A stretch of DNA of 64,000 bases from Solea solea (GCF_958295425.1 NC_081153.1:2638419-2702418), one strand, 5' to 3'; shown: positions 47,753 through 59,298, numbered from the stretch's first letter. Notes: generated by a model not told the origin, from the letters alone. Numbers and translations: made by a program.

Positions 47753-48059
47753 ATGAGACCTGCTTTCTTCCTCTGATTCAAACACTAATTAATCTGCGCA
47801 CTTTCTGTTGCTTTGGATGTTCCAGGTTATTCTCAAATCTGTGTTAATCTCTGACTTTCAGTTAACTCAGCACAGACTTTGATTCATAGAGTTTATGACA
47901 CCGTTTTATGGCGTGAATAGCCGGTGAAGTTGGCACTGGAAATGAAGGAGGGAAGCCATGCTGGATTCTGAATTTAAAGTTGCATTTCATTCCATTTTAT
48001 ATTTGACTTCAGAACCCAAATCATTTCTCTTCTTATTTTTCCTCCAAATAAATTGCGTT

Positions 48060-48560
48060 TTTGAAGCCTTTCCAATGCCCCAAAAACTCACCGCATCAGA
48101 CCTGGTGAAAATGTACATCTGAAAAAGGTTTGGGGAATGTATGTCGAAAATTGGATGTGGGAGGGGCCAATAAGTGCGCCACCCCCCTGTCCAAATTCAC
48201 CCTGAACAGTACAATTATCGTACATGCACGAAAATCGCGTGTAGAAGGTCGGGATGAAGAAAAAATTACATTATGACCATGGCATGCCATAATAATGGCA
48301 AATTTGCACCAATGGTATTTGAACAAACTTGTTCTATTTATTCTTTTTATTTTTCCTCAAAATAAACCACAATTTTTTTCCAAGGCATGGAAAACTGGAA
48401 GTGGGAGGGGCTTACAAAAAATGAAAATCAGCTTTCATCAGGTGATTTTTGCCACGTTTCATGTACATGAACGAAAGTTGGTACACGTGTCGATCATGTC
48501 AGGACGGGGAAGCCATCTTCTTGGACTGAACGGACATTTTTTGGCGATTGGGGCAAATTG
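48060..48560 (-). repeat. GGGCGCTATAGAGC-type repeat, copy 2 (inverted, 5' part)
   Basis: On the minus strand this shows GCCCCTCCCACATCCAATTT and ACATTTTCACCAGGTCTGATG, matching copy 1. A second GGAAGTGGGAGGGGCTTAC segment follows near 48397, so the unit may be internally repeated. GTACATGAACGAAAGTTGG near 48460 is a further typical block. Confidence 0.6.
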
Positions 48561-48679
48561 ATTTCGCACTAATGATATTTCAACGAATATTTGTTTGTCT
48601 TTTTTTCTTTCGATGTTCTTGTCCTCACTAATGGAAGGTCAGCGTTTCATCCCTTGCCCCTCATGTCTATATGCCAATG

Positions 48680-48920
48680 TAGGGTGCACAATATTGGACT
48701 TTTTGCCATATATATCGGGAGTGCTTTGGCTGATAACCCATAGATGTAGAGGATGCCAGTATAGAAGGCAGCAGCTTATTCAGCCTACTGTTGTCGTCAT
48801 TACTCATATCAGCAGATACATTTTAAAGCCAATATCTGCCGATACCCATATTGTGCCGATTGGCTTTGACTTTGTGCAGAAAGTCCCTGGCTTTGATATT
48901 TGGAGAGGGTCGTATCAGGA
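48680..48920. repeat. CCGATATTGTGCCGAT-type repeat fragment
   Basis: Stretches such as GGGTGCACAATATTGGAC, AAAGCCAATATCTGCCGATA and CCATATTGTGCCGATTGGC belong to a fish repeat built from ATCGGC/GCCGATA motifs. It is diverged; a short related motif occurs near 46595-46640. Confidence 0.45.
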
Positions 48921-49574
48921 AGATCATCCAGTGTGAAAACTGTGCCAAATCATGTGGACCGGAAAAATCCACTGGAGCGACGACTCTTATGGGAGCAGTT
49001 GACAGAAAAAAAGAAATGTAACAATTGTCTCTTTATCGTCCTTTTAAGGCTATTTTTGGACATTTGCTTTTAGTCGACGACAGGGAATTACATGCACATC
49101 ACGTCATTCTTCCAAAGGCGTACAGTAAGGTGCTGATCGTCATCCGCTGTGGCGTGTAGTTGGTGTGTGGGCTCTTTTGCTTTTTATCAATAGTGAGAAA
49201 CTGAACCCAGGGGGCGTCAACTCAGGTGCGTGATGTTGAACCTCAACTTTTATGTAAAATGTTACACATTTGTTAACATGAAATATTGAAAAATATGAGA
49301 AATGAAAGGTTATTATTACATGAACTGCTCTTCATCTCAACACTTTAGAGACTGTGTGCACAAAGAACTTTGCTGTGTGTGTGTGTGTGTGTTTCCTGTG
49401 TGTAAATAATTGAACTGAAAATTGGAAGACGTGACTTTCTCTGCTTCAACGAGTGTCTCTAAACTCTTACATTTTGTATCAATGACAGTGGAAGCATTCA
49501 TTCTTAGTCATTTATAATATAATTTTTCATCCGTCTGGTAGAGTTCTTTCAAAATTACCCTTCTTTTATCTTAA

Positions 49575-49982
49575 CCCTTTAAAACCGAGAGTATCGCTGA
49601 CGACAAGCCCACTTTTGAATCATTAAGCAACGTTTTGTGCTCACGGGGAAAATTCCAACGGTTTGTGAAAGCTGAGAAGTTTCACGTCAAAGCCAACGTG
49701 TTGTGGTTATTACAGTAATTTCACTCGTGCTGTTTTCAAATTTGGGCCTGTTTTTGCACACTGACAGACTCAAAACATGTTATTATAAATATGTTTTTGT
49801 TTTTCTTCATTTAAAATTGTTAAAACAGTATTTTAACATGCTGTACATTGTAAATAACTGCCAGATATTGGAAGTTATTCTGGAAAAATGGGCACAAAAA
49901 GCACTTAGTTACAGGACATTACAGGACTTTTATGGGTAAAATAAGGCAGACATCTTCGATTTGAGGGTTTGGTGTTAAAGGG
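49575..49982. mobile_element. piggyBac-like non-autonomous element, copy 1
   Basis: The left end is TTAA (49571-49574) followed by CCCTTTAAAACC; the right end is GGTGTTAAAGGG followed by TTGA, a one-base change from TTAA. TTAA target duplication with CCC...GGG termini is the piggyBac pattern. The interior shares long blocks with 58846-59298, including TGCCAGATATTGGAAGTT. The 78-codon plus-strand frame inside it is not conserved in the second copy. Confidence 0.6.
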
Positions 49983-51137
49983 TTGAAATGAGTCAGCCTG
50001 TGAACCATTTAGGTGACATAAGGTTTTTGGATCAAATCACTCCCCCCACACACATTTCACGTGTGCTTCCACTGTGACCGCACACATTTAGCTCGGACCA
50101 CGGTGTCCGAGTCTGTGACCCCTTGTTTTTATTGGGACCCTTATTTTTTTAGCTCATGATTAACTGAATAAATAAACAAATAAAAACACCTCAACGCGCT
50201 CCTGTGCTGAAATGTCAATTTCACTCTGGCTCCTCCATTGCATTTACAAGGTCAGGCTGGCAGCAGGAATTCGTCTCGCCCCCCTTATCTAGAGATTACA
50301 TTCTCAGCGGCTGGGGCAAAATCCGCCCTTCCTCCCTCCTCCGTCTTCCCTCTCTGCCTCTCTCTCCCTGCAACCCTGCCAGCCTGGCTCTCCACTGCGA
50401 GGTAACGAGCCAAGACCTGCTTACAGTGTAGTGATAATGTCCGCGGATTAAGACAGAGAGCCCCTCGAGTGGTGCCTCTTTCATTTCGGTATCCAGCCTG
50501 TGAAGCATCATAAATACAGCCGGAGAGAGCCGGGGACTCCGCTCTGTGGATCTCTGTGGAAGTCGGCTCCTTTTTTATAGACGTGTATGGCACCATATGA
50601 TTTTGAATCCATCGATCTCAGCGGTAACGGCTGCGGCGTCTCTACTGCAAACATCACGACATGTTTAGGGGATTCTCTTGTCGACCTCGGGCTGAGTTAC
50701 ACATTTAAAACGCTTGTGTAAGAACATTAAAGTTCCCTGAAGATCGCTGTGGGTGTCGGGGTTGTTCAAAGTGCACAAGCTTGTTTTTTAAGGCTCTTTA
50801 AATGTTCTCGTACTCACTTCCAAGATAAAAGAATGGCTACAGGCTTTTTTTAGCTTCACCTTGTAACAGCGTTTCATACACCTGTGACTGATCGTTGAGA
50901 TGGTTTCAGGCTGAACTTTTCTTTTCTTTTTTACTGACAACTGCTCATTTAAAGACTGGTTCACGAGGAGATTATCGAAGCTGGCAGATGGTTGTGCTCT
51001 GTAAATTTGCCTTCATCTGTGACACACGGAGCTGCAATAAACAGGGATAAAACATCAAGAGTGCATGTCATCTCCAAGTATCCTGAAGCTTTAGTTGCAC
51101 TCTGTCGAGCTGAGGTCACATGCACTATGGTTGTGAG

Positions 51138-52034
51138 TAGGGCTGAACGATATATCGTTATCGTATCGCTATCGAGATATGAACATTCAAGATATTAATA
51201 TCGAAAAAGCAACGATATAAACAATATAGATTTTCCCCCGCGCTCGCCCTGCATGTACAGCTCTGGCGGTCACAGTAAACTTCATTTTTACGATTGCACT
51301 TGAATGCACCACTACGGCCAGCCAACCACAAACCTTATTTCATGCTTGCTGTGGATCGACAGCTGAAGCTAACCAATGACAAACATAGGAGGGCGGGCGG
51401 TAGACGGAGACTGAGACGCGCACACACACACACGACATACACAGCGGGAAAGAAAGTGACATGAGCGCGGAAGATAATGCGGCCGGTGGCGATTTTGTGC
51501 CAAAACATAAATCATCGTATTTTGGATTTAAAAAGGATGATGTCAACCAGAGCGAGGTGTTGTGCAGGTCGTGCTTAGCGAAAATTGCGACGAAGCAAGG
51601 TAGCACAACAAACATGTTTCACCACCTGAAACAACACCATCGCGTGCTGCACGAAGAGTGTATTACAATGAGAGAAACACCGGGGACTTCTCAGTCATCC
51701 CAAAAGAAGCCCAAGCAAAGTGTGTTTACTGATGCGTTCCGTAGCGTTACACCGTATGGGTCGACGTCTACCAGACAAAGGCGTTACAGACGCTATAACA
51801 TACCACATTGCAAAAGACATGGTACCCGTGTACACAGTCTCACAGTGAGTTCTCATCAATAAAACTACACTTTCCATCTGAAAAGTTTCCACAGTCTTTT
51901 GTATCATGATGTTTTTATTTTTCTGAAAAATGCTTGGTTTTCACCGAACCCGTAGTCATATCGTATCCTATCGATATCGAGATATCTGGCATGAATATCG
52001 AGATATGAAATTTTGTCCATATCGTTCAGCCCTA
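51138..52034 (+). mobile_element. hAT-type transposon, internally deleted, with TIRs and 8-bp target duplication
   Basis: The element is 897 bp. It starts TAGGGCTGAACGATAT and ends with the exact reverse complement of these 16 bases. It is flanked on both sides by the 8-bp direct repeat GTTGTGAG (51130-51137 and 52035-52042), the target-site size of hAT transposons. Next to each TIR lie several TATCGAGATAT/TATCGTATCG motifs, as in subterminal binding regions. Inside is a 133-codon frame with a BED zinc finger. The catalytic part of a hAT transposase (normally 600 or more residues) is missing, so this copy could only move with help from elsewhere. The exact target duplication and intact ends suggest it is younger than most other repeats here. 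Confidence 0.88.
51461..51862 (+). pseudogene. truncated hAT transposase remnant with BED zinc finger
   Basis: This is a 133-codon frame beginning MSAEDNAAGG inside the hAT element. Residues about 19-62 form a BED-type zinc finger: an aromatic start (SYFGF), CRSC (Cys35, Cys38), then NMFHHLKQHH supplying the His ligands near residues 54-60. This is the N-terminal DNA-binding domain of ZBED/hAT transposases. After SVTPYGSTSTRQ the frame loses family sequence, but the overlapping frame from about 51784 reads VTDAITYHIAKDMVPVYTVS before a stop, so the copy carries a small frameshifting indel near 51780. The RNase-H-like catalytic domain and the dimerisation domain are absent. It is unlikely to make a functional protein; a short DNA-binding peptide cannot be excluded. 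Confidence 0.8.
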
Positions 52035-52119
52035 GTTGTGAGTAAACATGAGTCAGCAGGATTTAAACCTGCAGTAACCTTTGGTGATCATTGTCCTTCC
52101 TCGATATTTTAAGGACTGC

Positions 52120-52410
52120 ACGTCATGCAGTCATGATGCGGCCCTCGCCTCCCCACCCAAGTCAGGGCTGAAGCAGTTCCCTGACCTCACTTTTGAATCT
52201 GCCAAAAGTGTAAATGGCCGACTTCCCATTGAGTTGCGGCCATGGTTGTGGTCGACTTTTTTGTTCATCTTGATCTATAACATCTTTCCACCAAGTTTCG
52301 GGACATTCCGTGGAACTCAACTTTGCCTCTCTTTTCACCTTAGGGGAGCGTTATAGAGCTCTTGAGCAATGCACGGGTCCGGGAACTATGCCAATATCGC
52401 ATTTTGTTTT
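52120..52410 (+). repeat. GGGCGCTATAGAGC-type repeat, copy 3
   Basis: Matches the 3' part of copy 1: GACTTCCCATTGAGTTG, AACATCTTTCCACCAAGTTT, CCGTGGAACTCAACTTTGCC, GGGGAGCGTTATAGAGC and GAGCAATGCACGGG. It starts 85 bases to the right of the hAT element's target duplication. Confidence 0.65.
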
Positions 52411-52862
52411 CTACACTTAGACAGATATCGTGATGTATCGCTGTAAGATCGTCCTACAATACATCGATTATCACAGTGTATCGTGATATTATTAGTATTG
52501 TGGACCATGTATTGTATCAGTTTTTTTGAGCAGTAGAATTCCCTTCTTTTCAAGGTTCACACCCCCAATCCTCTTAACTGCTACTGTTGCCTCCATCTGT
52601 CATTGACATAAATGACTTCCTGTGTGCAGCATGGTGGCGATGTTGATGTAAACACAGCGGCACTCAGACACACAGAGAAAGTTGTTGGTCGCTGAAAGCA
52701 TTGATTTAAATGTTTAGATTTCAAAATCATCCTCAGATAACTTCTCCCTTTCCTGCCGGTCTTGTTACAGACTTCAGCACATCCTGTAGTTCAAGGCTAT
52801 TGTACACTGTTGTTGCTTTTTAATCCTCCTCACCATCCATCCAAATACCAAGTATCGGTGCT

Positions 52863-53275
52863 GCACTGCAAAAAAAAAGATTTTCAAGAAAGTAAAATAA
52901 GCCTCATTTGCAGGAAATTGTCCTTGCCTAAAAAAGACACGAAACAATCTTGGCAAGCAAGTTTCCACACCAGCAAAATAATCTCATTAATCTCAAAAAG
53001 TAAGATATTACAGCTGACTTTAAATAAGTCATGAACGAGCTAAAACAATGGTGTAACAGAAGTAAAATATTTGGTGTCAAATATAAGAAATTCTATGGTT
53101 TAAATTCTAAGTAAATTGTAAATTCTAAGGTTTTAAGGCACATTACAGTCTGAAAGTGGCTGCACTTTCAAGATAGTTTGAAATATTCCAGCAAAGCAGA
53201 AGTTGATAACCCCGCTGGCAAAACAAGAACATTTTTACTAAATTGAATAATATTTCGGCTGTTTTTTTCAGTGCG
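52863..53275. mobile_element. MITE with GCACTG...AAAAAA inverted ends
   Basis: The left end GCACTGCAAAAAAAAAG and right end CTGTTTTTTTCAGTGC are inverted copies of each other. This matches a very common fish MITE type that starts with CACTGCAAAAA and has an AT-rich interior of TTTCAAGAAA / AACAAGAACATTTTTACT motifs. It is non-coding; two plus/minus open frames over it are chance. Confidence 0.6.
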
Positions 53276-53708
53276 TAACCACTCGTACAAATGAAGTCTT
53301 ATTTCATCCTGAGTTACGTGTTTTGGTTGCAATGCTTCTGCATATGAATGAATAAATGGATGTTATATTTATGAGTGAAAACAAACACCTCTGTTAATAA
53401 AGAGATACGTGTGTTCATGAATATCAGAACGAGACGTTATTGTTTAACATGTAAAGATAAAACAAATCAAACCAGCCGTGGTTTAATAACGACACCTCAA
53501 ACTTAAAATGACCCGAACAGCACTGAAACAAACGTCTTTGCAGTGACTTTTACTTCTTTACATCATTTGTTGCTTTCTGGCGTTAACCGCCATCACATGA
53601 CGCCATGCCACGTCACCCAAGTCCACGGCAATATAGAGGGACCATGGTCACTAGGCAACCATATTTACAACACAGCCGTGAGAGCCTTAAACACAACCCT
53701 CATAAATA

Positions 53709-53995
53709 GAGCTGCAACTAACCATTATTTTCATAATCGCTGACTCTATTGATGCTTTCCCCGATTAATCATTTGGTCCAGAAAACGTCAGAGAATGTTA
53801 TCAGTGTTTGTCAAACCTGGAAATGATGACGTTCTCAAATGTCTTGTTCTTGTCCTCAAATCAAAATGATTCCGTTTTTAATGATTTATTTATGTGGAGC
53901 AAAGAAATGAAGACATGATTCACATTTAAGAAGCTGAAACAATCAGAAATCTTGCTTCAAAACAATGAATCGAGTACTTGTTTCTGCTCTTGTAA
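53709..53995 (+). mobile_element. AGAGCTGCAACTAAC-family element, copy 5
   Basis: Begins AGAGCTGCAACTAACCATTA and carries TTCTCAAATGTCTTGTTCTTG, GTGGAGCAAAGAAATGAAG and CACATTTAAGAAGCTGAAAC. It ends near CGAGTACTTGTTTCTGCTCT. Plus orientation, near full length. Confidence 0.75.
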
Positions 53996-54523
53996 TTAAC
54001 CTACACGTACAGATGAACTCTGCAAATTTAATCTGGATTTAATATTGAGGTGTGTACGAACCATAATTATCAGTTAAATTCTGCAGCACACGTCTCAACC
54101 CAAATGTTGTACACCAGAGTAGGAATATATTCTTGGGACGATTTAAAACCAGAAATAATAAGTTAATGAGACTACAGTGTCATTATGGGGTTGTTTTACA
54201 CCATCACGCCATTAACTGTCCTCTGCTCAGATTACAACTTAAATGAATCACAGTCAACCTGCGACGCCAAAAGCATCAAACCCTCAGTGGACAGGGAGGA
54301 ACAGTAGAGAAATCCTTTTAAATATGAATTCATTAGTCATAAATCATGTGTGAGGTCACAGCCCGAGCTCCACACTGAAAACCCTTTAGTTTCTTCAGGG
54401 TGACTCGACGTGAGAGGACCACAGCGAGGCCGCTGCATCCCACGATTAAAATAAGCTGATGTTCATCGTGTCCACGTCCTGTCGCCTAATGAAGTTTCCC
54501 ATAAAACTGTCATTAGGCAGTGG

Positions 54524-54557
54524 AGGGGGGCGGGGCGGGGCGGGGGGAGATGGGAGG
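54524..54557 (+). other. G-quadruplex-capable run
   Basis: GGGGGGCGGGGCGGGGCGGG continues with GGGAGATGGGAGG: four or more runs of at least four G with one-base loops on the plus strand, the template strand of khdrbs3. Confidence 0.7.
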
Positions 54558-55235
54558 AGGAGATTTGGGCATGAAAATGAAAACTGTGCCTGCTTAATGT
54601 TGGTCGTTATCTGAGGGCCTGTTCCCGGGCCCACCTTCATTTTCATTTCAATTGCTCTTCACGTGTCTGTTCAGACTTCCAGATAAATGCTCAGAAGCAT
54701 CGGCGGTGCTTTTCTGCGCCTGCCCCCGCTGTGACGAGGGCTCCCGCTGATGCGGAGCAGCGTCGGAGAGCATTAAAGAGGCATTAAAGGCAGCACAAGT
54801 GGTGTGAATGATGAATTATGTGAAATTATTCTCCTCAAACATTTCCATTTGAAGCGAACGCTCCACCCGTCAGCACAGCTCGTCCTCTAATCACAACAAG
54901 CTCGGTCAACCTCGGTTCCTGACTGGGTCAAATCAATTACTTTGCCATTTGTCGTCTCTTTACGCTGGAGAGCTTCAAACAATTCAAGATGAAAAAGAAT
55001 CAATACTGCAAATGAAATGACATCGGCCGATAACATTCAGAGACGGTTCTGGATCAGCTCCACAAACACATCCTCTCTTCTATTATATTTACATGGATTA
55101 TCTGACAGTTTTTTCTATTTGGGATTAATCGTCTGCCCGTGCTGAGTTCATGATCGCACAGGAAACGTCTGAGTTTTAACATTTATTTAACTCAGACTCT
55201 GTTTAAAGTTTCTTTATTGTGTTTTCTTGGGCAAA

Positions 55236-55765
55236 CAGAAGTGGATCGGCGTTAGGATCGGCTTTAGGATCGGCGTTAGGATCCACGTTAGGATCCACGT
55301 TAGGATCCACGTTAGGATCTACGTTACAATCCGCGTTAGGATCGGCGTCAGGATCCACGTAAGGATCGGTGTCAGGAACCATGTTAGGATCCGCGGTAGG
55401 ATTGGCGCCAGGATCCACGTTAGGATTGGCGTCAGGATCCACATTAGGATCCGAGTTAGGATCTGCGTTAGGATCCGCGCTAGGATCTGCGTTAGGATCC
55501 GCGCTAGGATCTGCGTTAGGATCCGCGCTAGGATCCACGTTAGGATCCACGTTAGGATTGGTGTCAGGATCCACATTAGGATCTGCGCTAGAATCCGCTT
55601 TAGGATCGGCGTCAGGATCCACGTTAGGATCCACATTAGGATTGGCGCCAGGATCCGCGTTAGGATCCACATTAGGATTGGCGTCAGGATCCGCGTTAGG
55701 ATCCGCGTTAGGATCCACATTAGGATTGGCGTCAGGATCCGCGTTAGGATCCGCGTTAGGATCGC
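55236..55765. repeat. 12-bp minisatellite, about 44 copies
   Basis: The unit is GTTAGGATCCGC with variants CACG, GGCG, GTCA and GCTA. Most copies contain GGATC, many the BamHI site GGATCC. The 12-bp period leaves frames open on both strands (minus: DPNADPNV-type repeats, 171 codons; plus: RIGVRI- and GSALGS-type). No start context, splice site or flanking coding sequence supports a gene. Confidence 0.95.
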
Positions 55766-56294
55766 AGACGCTTTCATATCAATGTTGTTCTTTGTTTACT
55801 GTTGAAAACACGAGTCACTCACATCACAGAGCAGTTTCACTGTGTAGCAGCAAACCTGTGTCATGCTGAGAAAAAGAATTCCAGTAACTGTAACACAGTT
55901 TAACACAGTTTCCTCAGCGTGAGCGGTGTTAAGTCTGTGAAAGCGGTTCATTAAATATCCTCATTGTCTCTAAAGGGAGGCTTGAAAACATCATCAGGGA
56001 AAATCTGGACTGATGTGAGTGTTTACCACTGAACGTGTCATCACAAGTGATTTTAGTCAGTGTGTCACTTTCCACCGACTCTGTTTGCGTTCCGTTGTTA
56101 CATCGATGTGGGAGTGTTCTATTTTTGCTGGATTATGTGAACACATTGGGGATTTATGTCTCTATATCTGGAAAATGCCTTCAAACAGTTTATAAGAAGC
56201 AATATAATCATCTTAATAATAATAATAAGAATATAATCATTCAAATATATTGTATTTTGTTGTTTAAAAATACATTTGTTCTTTGCATTTTGAC

Positions 56295-56716
56295 GTTAAA
56301 ATCAGATTTTTTTTCGGAATTCTGACTTTAATCTGACTTTTTTCTCAGAATTCTGACTTTAAAATGACTTTTTTTCCGGAATTCTGACTCTAAAATCTGA
56401 TCTTTTTTTCAGAATTCTGACTTAAAATCTGATTTTTTTCTCAGAATTCTGACTTTAATCTGACTTTTTTCCAGAATTCTGGCTTTAATCTGTTTTTTTT
56501 TTTTGGAATTCTGACTTTAATCTGACCTTTTTCTCAGAATTCTGACTTTAATCTGACTTTTTTCTCAGAACTCTGACTTTAATCTGACTTTTTTCTCAGA
56601 ACTCTGACTTTAATCTGACCTTTTTCTCAGAATTCTGACTTTAATCTGACTTTTTTCTCAGAACTCTGACTTTAATCTGACTTTTTTCTCAGAATTCTGA
56701 CTTTAATCTGACTTTT
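56295..56716 (+). repeat. ~30-bp minisatellite (AATTCTGACTTTAATCTGAC)
   Basis: About 14 degenerate copies of a unit combining AGAATTCTGACTTTAATC and TGACTTTTTTCTC. The array ends in TATACTGTATATTTAGAGTG and ACAATAAACAGCTATTCTATTC, which resembles the 3' tail of a LINE, so the array may have seeded next to one. Related units occur at 57835-58025. Confidence 0.85.
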
Positions 56717-57225
56717 TATACTGTATATTTAGAGTGACAATAAACAGCTATTCTATTCTATTCTGCTTGCACATGTTCTTTACTACTCCAGCAAGGGCAA
56801 CAACTGTCCACTGTGCAAAGCTTCAAGAAAAAGTTTAAATATTAGTGGAGCATTTCAGAGATTATACAAATCTGTAATATAATCCAGGTGTGAGTGGTTC
56901 AGCACAGAGAGCCGCGTTCAGAATCTTCTCTCCATAAACCCACCTACACTACAGCGAGTCCTAAATCCCTGTTAGAAGTAAAAGTGCAAACGAGCCCATT
57001 AATTATGTAAATCACAAATATCAAAATTTAAATGAGTCTAAATTATTAACTGCACGTATATATTATGCACAATGTAAGTGAGTTCATACACTCTATATAT
57101 CACAGCCTTAAGTGTATAATTAGCCGTTAAGAGAGTGTGGTACACAGCGGCGAGAGAAGGTCATTTAAAATCCACAAAGGAGAAAGAAATATTCCTGCTG
57201 CAGCACCTCTTCTGCTCGAGGTGTT

Positions 57226-57250
57226 CACACACACACACACACACACACAC
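57226..57250. repeat. CA tract
   Basis: About twelve CA units. Confidence 0.9.
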
Positions 57251-57580
57251 GATCTGTCAGCCTCTCAGCACTGCAGCTGCATTCAGTGCATACTTTACTT
57301 TTCATGCAGCAGGATATCGTGCTGATTCCACATGTAACAATGATTCCAGGGACTCTCAGACCTGTGAAGTGCTGGTTTACTTTAATGCATTTCCACTTGA
57401 ACCTAATCCACCAGTGAACAGACATATTTTCAGAGTGATGTGTATTTTAGTCATCTCTTTTAAGTGAATTGTCAGAGCACTTTTTTTCCACCCCTTGAGG
57501 AATCAATAAAGTATTTTTATGAATTTATTTGAAAGTTAGTTGAAAAAAAGCTCAGCTGGCTGATGTTTGCAGTCGTCCTG

Positions 57581-57584
57581 CGGC

Positions 57585-57656
<72 letters not shown>
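57581..57656. repeat. CAG trinucleotide tract, about 24 copies
   Basis: (GGC)2 then (AGC)n with one AAC interruption, about 75 bp. It is the longest CAG/CTG tract in the window. A short (CAG)4 follows at 57710-57721. Polyleucine and polyserine frames over it are artefacts. Confidence 0.95.
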
Positions 57657-57658
<2 letters not shown>

Positions 57659-57834
57659 CTCTACACCGGCTGTGTGCACGGGGAGGAAAGTGTCAGACGC
57701 TGACATGAAGCAGCAGCAGCCGCCACCACAAACCCAGACCAAGCCTCTGATTCTGACTTCCTGAGCAGCAGCGTGATATGGAAGAGGATTAGGGTCACAC
57801 TGTAGGGGATTTTCTTTGGAAACAAACTCTAAAG

Positions 57835-58025
57835 TCATTCTCAGAATTCCCTTTTTTTTTCTTTTTTTTTAAGTCACTTTAAATTTGGGAATTCTGACTT
57901 CAATCTCAGATTGACATTTTCTCAGAACTCTGGATTTAATTTGACTTTAATCTCCAGTATTCTGACTTTAATCTCCAGAATTCTGACTTTATTCTCCAAA
58001 ATTCTGGCTTTAATCTCAAATTCTG
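57835..58025 (+). repeat. second array of the AATTCTGACTTTAATCT unit
   Basis: Units such as TATTCTGACTTTAATCTCCA and AATTCTGACTTTATTCTCC repeat with a ~26-bp period. They clearly match the unit at 56295-56716, 1.1 kb away. Confidence 0.8.
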
Positions 58026-58845
58026 ACTGTTTTTGTTTTGCATTTCCAAATGTTGTTTTTCATGTGGCCCTAATCCTCTTCCGTAGTCTGGCATCGTGGC
58101 ACTATAGATGAATTTACAGTTAAGGTGAAGAAATAAACGGAGCAGAGTGTAGAAAAGAAAATAATAATGGGAACACAAAGAAAGAAGCAAAGATCACCTC
58201 ACATAAGACAATCTAAAACACAGATGAATGAGCCGATGCACCAGCATAACACGAACCACTGAACCACTGAACCACTGAATAATAAAAGAGGGATACAGGG
58301 CGAGTGGATGTTCAGATTAAAGAATAGATTTAGATCAATGGATTCATTTAAATTCTTGTAATTAAAAAAGGTGACGAGCAGAACTTTGACCTTTAATAAC
58401 CTTGAGTGTGCTCATCATCTTCCACAGATGAGTGTTTATGTTAATGTTTGGTATCACAGGACATTAGAAACATTAATGGATTGATTATAGAGTCGTAAAG
58501 TGAGACGCTGCTGTGTTTGTCATTAACGACTCTCTGTAAGAATCTCACGTTGCAAAAAAGTGGGGAAAAAATAAAATGCATTAATGAAACTGAGAAGACG
58601 GCGGCGGCGGCAAACGAGACGTGGAGCTCAATAAACAAAGCTTTGTAGTCTGTGTGTGAGTGAATGAAGCTGCCAACAACATTCACAGGCTTTACAGAAG
58701 TGTCTGTGTGTGTGTGAGACCTGGACCAACACACACACACAAAAACAACAACCTTGAAGCATAAATGGAAAAGGAGGAAATGTTTTCCTGACACATTTTT
58801 ATTTTTTATTAAGATTTGATTTGAATTCAATATTTACAGGATAAT

Positions 58846-59298
58846 ATCGCAGGCGACAAGCACACTTTGCGTCGCCGTAGTTACACGACAGTTTGTGCTG
58901 TCGGAAGAATCCCAATGTTTTCTGAAAGCTCGGAAGTTGCGTCAACGTGCGGTTATTATGGTAATTTCACTTGTGCGGTTTCAGGAAGGAAGTCGGAGAA
59001 TCAGTGTCTTTGCCGCCAGAGAAGAGAGAGTGGGAAAAACACCTGTGCTGTACATACGTTTCCATTCGTTTGGACACTGAGAGACAAAGAAACATTGAGA
59101 GAAACATGCAAAGTCTGTTGTTCGTGTACAACTGCAGTGTTTAAATTGTTAAAACAGTGTTTTTAAATGTGGTAAATTGTAAAATAATTGCCAGATATTG
59201 GAAGTTATTCTGGGAAATTGGGCAGAAGCACTTTTTCTGCTCTTTTTATGGTAAAAATATGCAAAAAAAAACTAATGTGACGTTTAGATGTTAAGGGG
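58846..59298. mobile_element. piggyBac-like non-autonomous element, copy 2 (left end lost)
   Basis: This copy matches 49575-49982 in direct orientation: GCGACAAGC, TTTGTGCT, GTTATTATGGTAATTTCACT, AAATTGTTAAAACAGT, TGCCAGATATTGGAAGTT and the end TTAAGGGG followed by TTAA. The left terminus is not recognisable, so the copy is truncated or diverged at that side. It has about 45 extra bases in the middle relative to copy 1. Confidence 0.6.

Noticed and set aside
49703..49939. 78-codon plus-strand frame
   Set aside because: It lies wholly inside the piggyBac-like element and is not kept in the second copy.
55203..55869. Acidic DPNA/DPNV repeat frame resembling a parasite-type repeat antigen or Ca-binding protein
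   Set aside because: Both strands are open in several frames across a 12-bp minisatellite; no supporting exon or signal sequence.
57536..57838. Polyleucine frame on the minus strand
   Set aside because: CAG tract read as CTG; flanks show no family similarity.
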